DNA of 7,079 nt from contig JAITAW010000024.1 in assembly GCA_031283905.1 (NCBI GenBank), forward strand, positions 1 to 7,079, in the 5' to 3' direction. The notes under the pieces were generated by a model, which saw only the letters and a list, made by a program, of their open reading frames with translations, did no database searches and had not been told where the DNA came from. Shown piece by piece: positions 6,594 to 7,079 of the stretch. A program made the translations under genes and the position numbers. This DNA is from Treponema sp. Its GTDB lineage: Bacteria > Spirochaetota > Spirochaetia > Treponematales > Breznakiellaceae. Each line of letters starts with the position of its first letter. The first letter of the stretch is position 1.

Positions 6594-6977
6594 GCCGTCC
6601 ACCCTGTCTTCCGCCTTTTCGCAAGCGTTATAACGTTCTTTTTTTTAATGCTTCAGCGCCGTCCCAAGCCGCCCCACGCTATGTCCAAAAAAGCGCTCTC
6701 AAGACAATATCCGTGTGTGCGTCCGTAAGAGCCGCTTCCGGTTCTCGTATCCGGCGGCGCGCCGCCTATAATTCGCCTATCTCGTTCATAGTTTCCACCT
6801 TTATCTTTTTGGGCGGTATATCCTCCTGCCCGTACCGCTTTATTCGCTTGCCCAGCATCGTGTTTCCCGGATCCTGTTCCGGCGCCTCGCTTCATCAAGG
6901 CTCCGATAGTTCCCGTTGCCCACGTCCTCCACCGGCCTCTGCTTAAACGCCTCGCCGTATCTTACCATATCGCCCAT
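6590..6977 (-). pseudogene. IS3-family transposase OrfA relic
   Basis: The leftward reading begins at the ATG at 6975-6977, with GAGGTG 7 bases upstream. It opens with MGDMVRYGEAFKQRPVEDVG and YRSLDEARRRN, the helix-turn-helix start of an IS3-type OrfA. A frameshift after IRET changes frame to MLGKRIKRYGQEDIPPKKI and KVETMNEIGEL, then an in-frame amber stop, then AARRRIREPEAALTDAHTD. A one-base loss leads to YCLESAFLDIAWGGLG, and a further shift to AEALKKKNVITLAKRRKTG. These match the RIRELEAALADAH and LESAFLDIA style blocks of the family. The last frame stops at 6590-6592, overlapping the orfB start. At least three frame changes and one nonsense codon make this a clear pseudogene. Confidence 0.8.
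6753..6766. repeat. 14-bp perfect GC palindrome in the orfA relic
   Basis: GGCGGCGCGCCGCC is a perfect palindrome at the codons for AARRR, next to the amber stop of the orfA relic. It contains a GGCGCGCC core. It may be a mutational by-product of the arginine/alanine-rich coding sequence. Confidence 0.5.
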
Positions 6978-7045
6978 ATTTTCACACCTCAAGTGTCAAC
7001 TTAAAACCAGGAGGCGACAGTTACCTTGTGCATGGTTGTTTGTGT

Positions 7046-7058
7046 GGGGGGGGGGGGG
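7046..7058 (+). repeat. 13-G homopolymer near the right edge
   Basis: Thirteen consecutive G, followed by TGGGG. It lies outside the insertion-sequence relic in the 60-base right flank. In spirochaetes such as T. pallidum, poly-G tracts near gene starts can vary in length and switch expression (established). Here it may equally be a sequencing or assembly artefact at a contig edge. Confidence 0.7.
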
Positions 7059-7079
7059 TGGGGAATGGAGAAAAAAGTT

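Larger units (their letters stand above)
6237..7019 (-). mobile_element. Decayed, truncated IS3-family insertion sequence
   Basis: Reading leftward, the element starts with an IS3-like terminal sequence TGTCGCCTCCTGGTTTTAAG followed by TTGACA (complement of 7019-6994), then a transposase orfA relic and a shorter orfB relic in the usual order. The terminal TG start and the later TTGACA fit the style of IS3-family ends. The second terminal repeat and the DDE catalytic half of orfB are not found, so the left part has been lost. Several stops and frameshifts show that the copy is old and inactive. It accounts for nearly all of the long stretch after the GH13 gene. Because one end is missing, no target-site duplication can be read. 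Confidence 0.75.

Noticed and set aside
6994..6999. Perfect TTGACA -35 box on the minus strand ahead of the orfA relic
   Set aside because: No -10 sequence is found at a suitable distance before the start codon, so a working promoter is not supported, although IS3-family ends often carry such boxes.

Overview
The window carries the 5' end of a leftward sialic-acid-synthase-family gene, two complete rightward genes for alpha-glucan metabolism, and a roughly 1 kb tail that is not empty but holds the decayed remains of an IS3-family insertion sequence. The style of the proteins (NeuB N-terminus, the GH77 type, the very large GH13 protein and the IS3 OrfA type) suggests a Treponema-like spirochaete, perhaps a gut or host-associated one. 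This is a recognition-based inference from memory of such proteins, not a database result. Base composition is moderately GC-rich by eye.

Layout: (1) 1-179, minus strand, N-terminal 59 residues of a NeuB/SpsE-like synthase that runs off the left edge. (2) 180-302, a divergent intergenic region with a near-consensus sigma-70-type promoter for the rightward genes and short palindromes. (3) 303-2342, a 679-residue GH77 4-alpha-glucanotransferase, closer in motif and insertion pattern to the plant-type DPE2 enzymes than to classical E. coli-type MalQ, but with no N-terminal CBM20 starch-binding modules. (4) 2343-2422, an 80-base spacer with mutually exclusive hairpins and a good ribosome binding site. 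(5) 2423-6103, a 1226-residue GH13-clan protein with a central alpha-amylase-like barrel flanked by about 300 N-terminal and 500 C-terminal residues of poorly characterised sequence. (6) 6104-6236, a run of GC-rich inverted repeats, the first of which can act as a terminator. (7) 6237-7019, minus strand, IS3-family orfA and truncated orfB relics with stops and frameshifts. (8) 7020-7079, a flank containing a 13-G homopolymer.

The two glucan enzymes most likely form one transcription unit. Neither has a signal peptide, so both should act in the cytoplasm on maltodextrin or glycogen. A DPE2-type transglucosidase moves glucosyl units from maltose or short dextrins to larger acceptors, and the GH13 protein would process alpha-glucans, although its reaction cannot be fixed from sequence. 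I see no CRISPR array, tRNA, rRNA or defence system. The items most worth a second look are the architecture of the large GH13 protein with its Pro-Asp in place of the usual His-Asp in conserved region IV, the DPE2-like transferase, and a perfect 19-bp hairpin that has arisen inside a conserved coding motif of the dead transposase.
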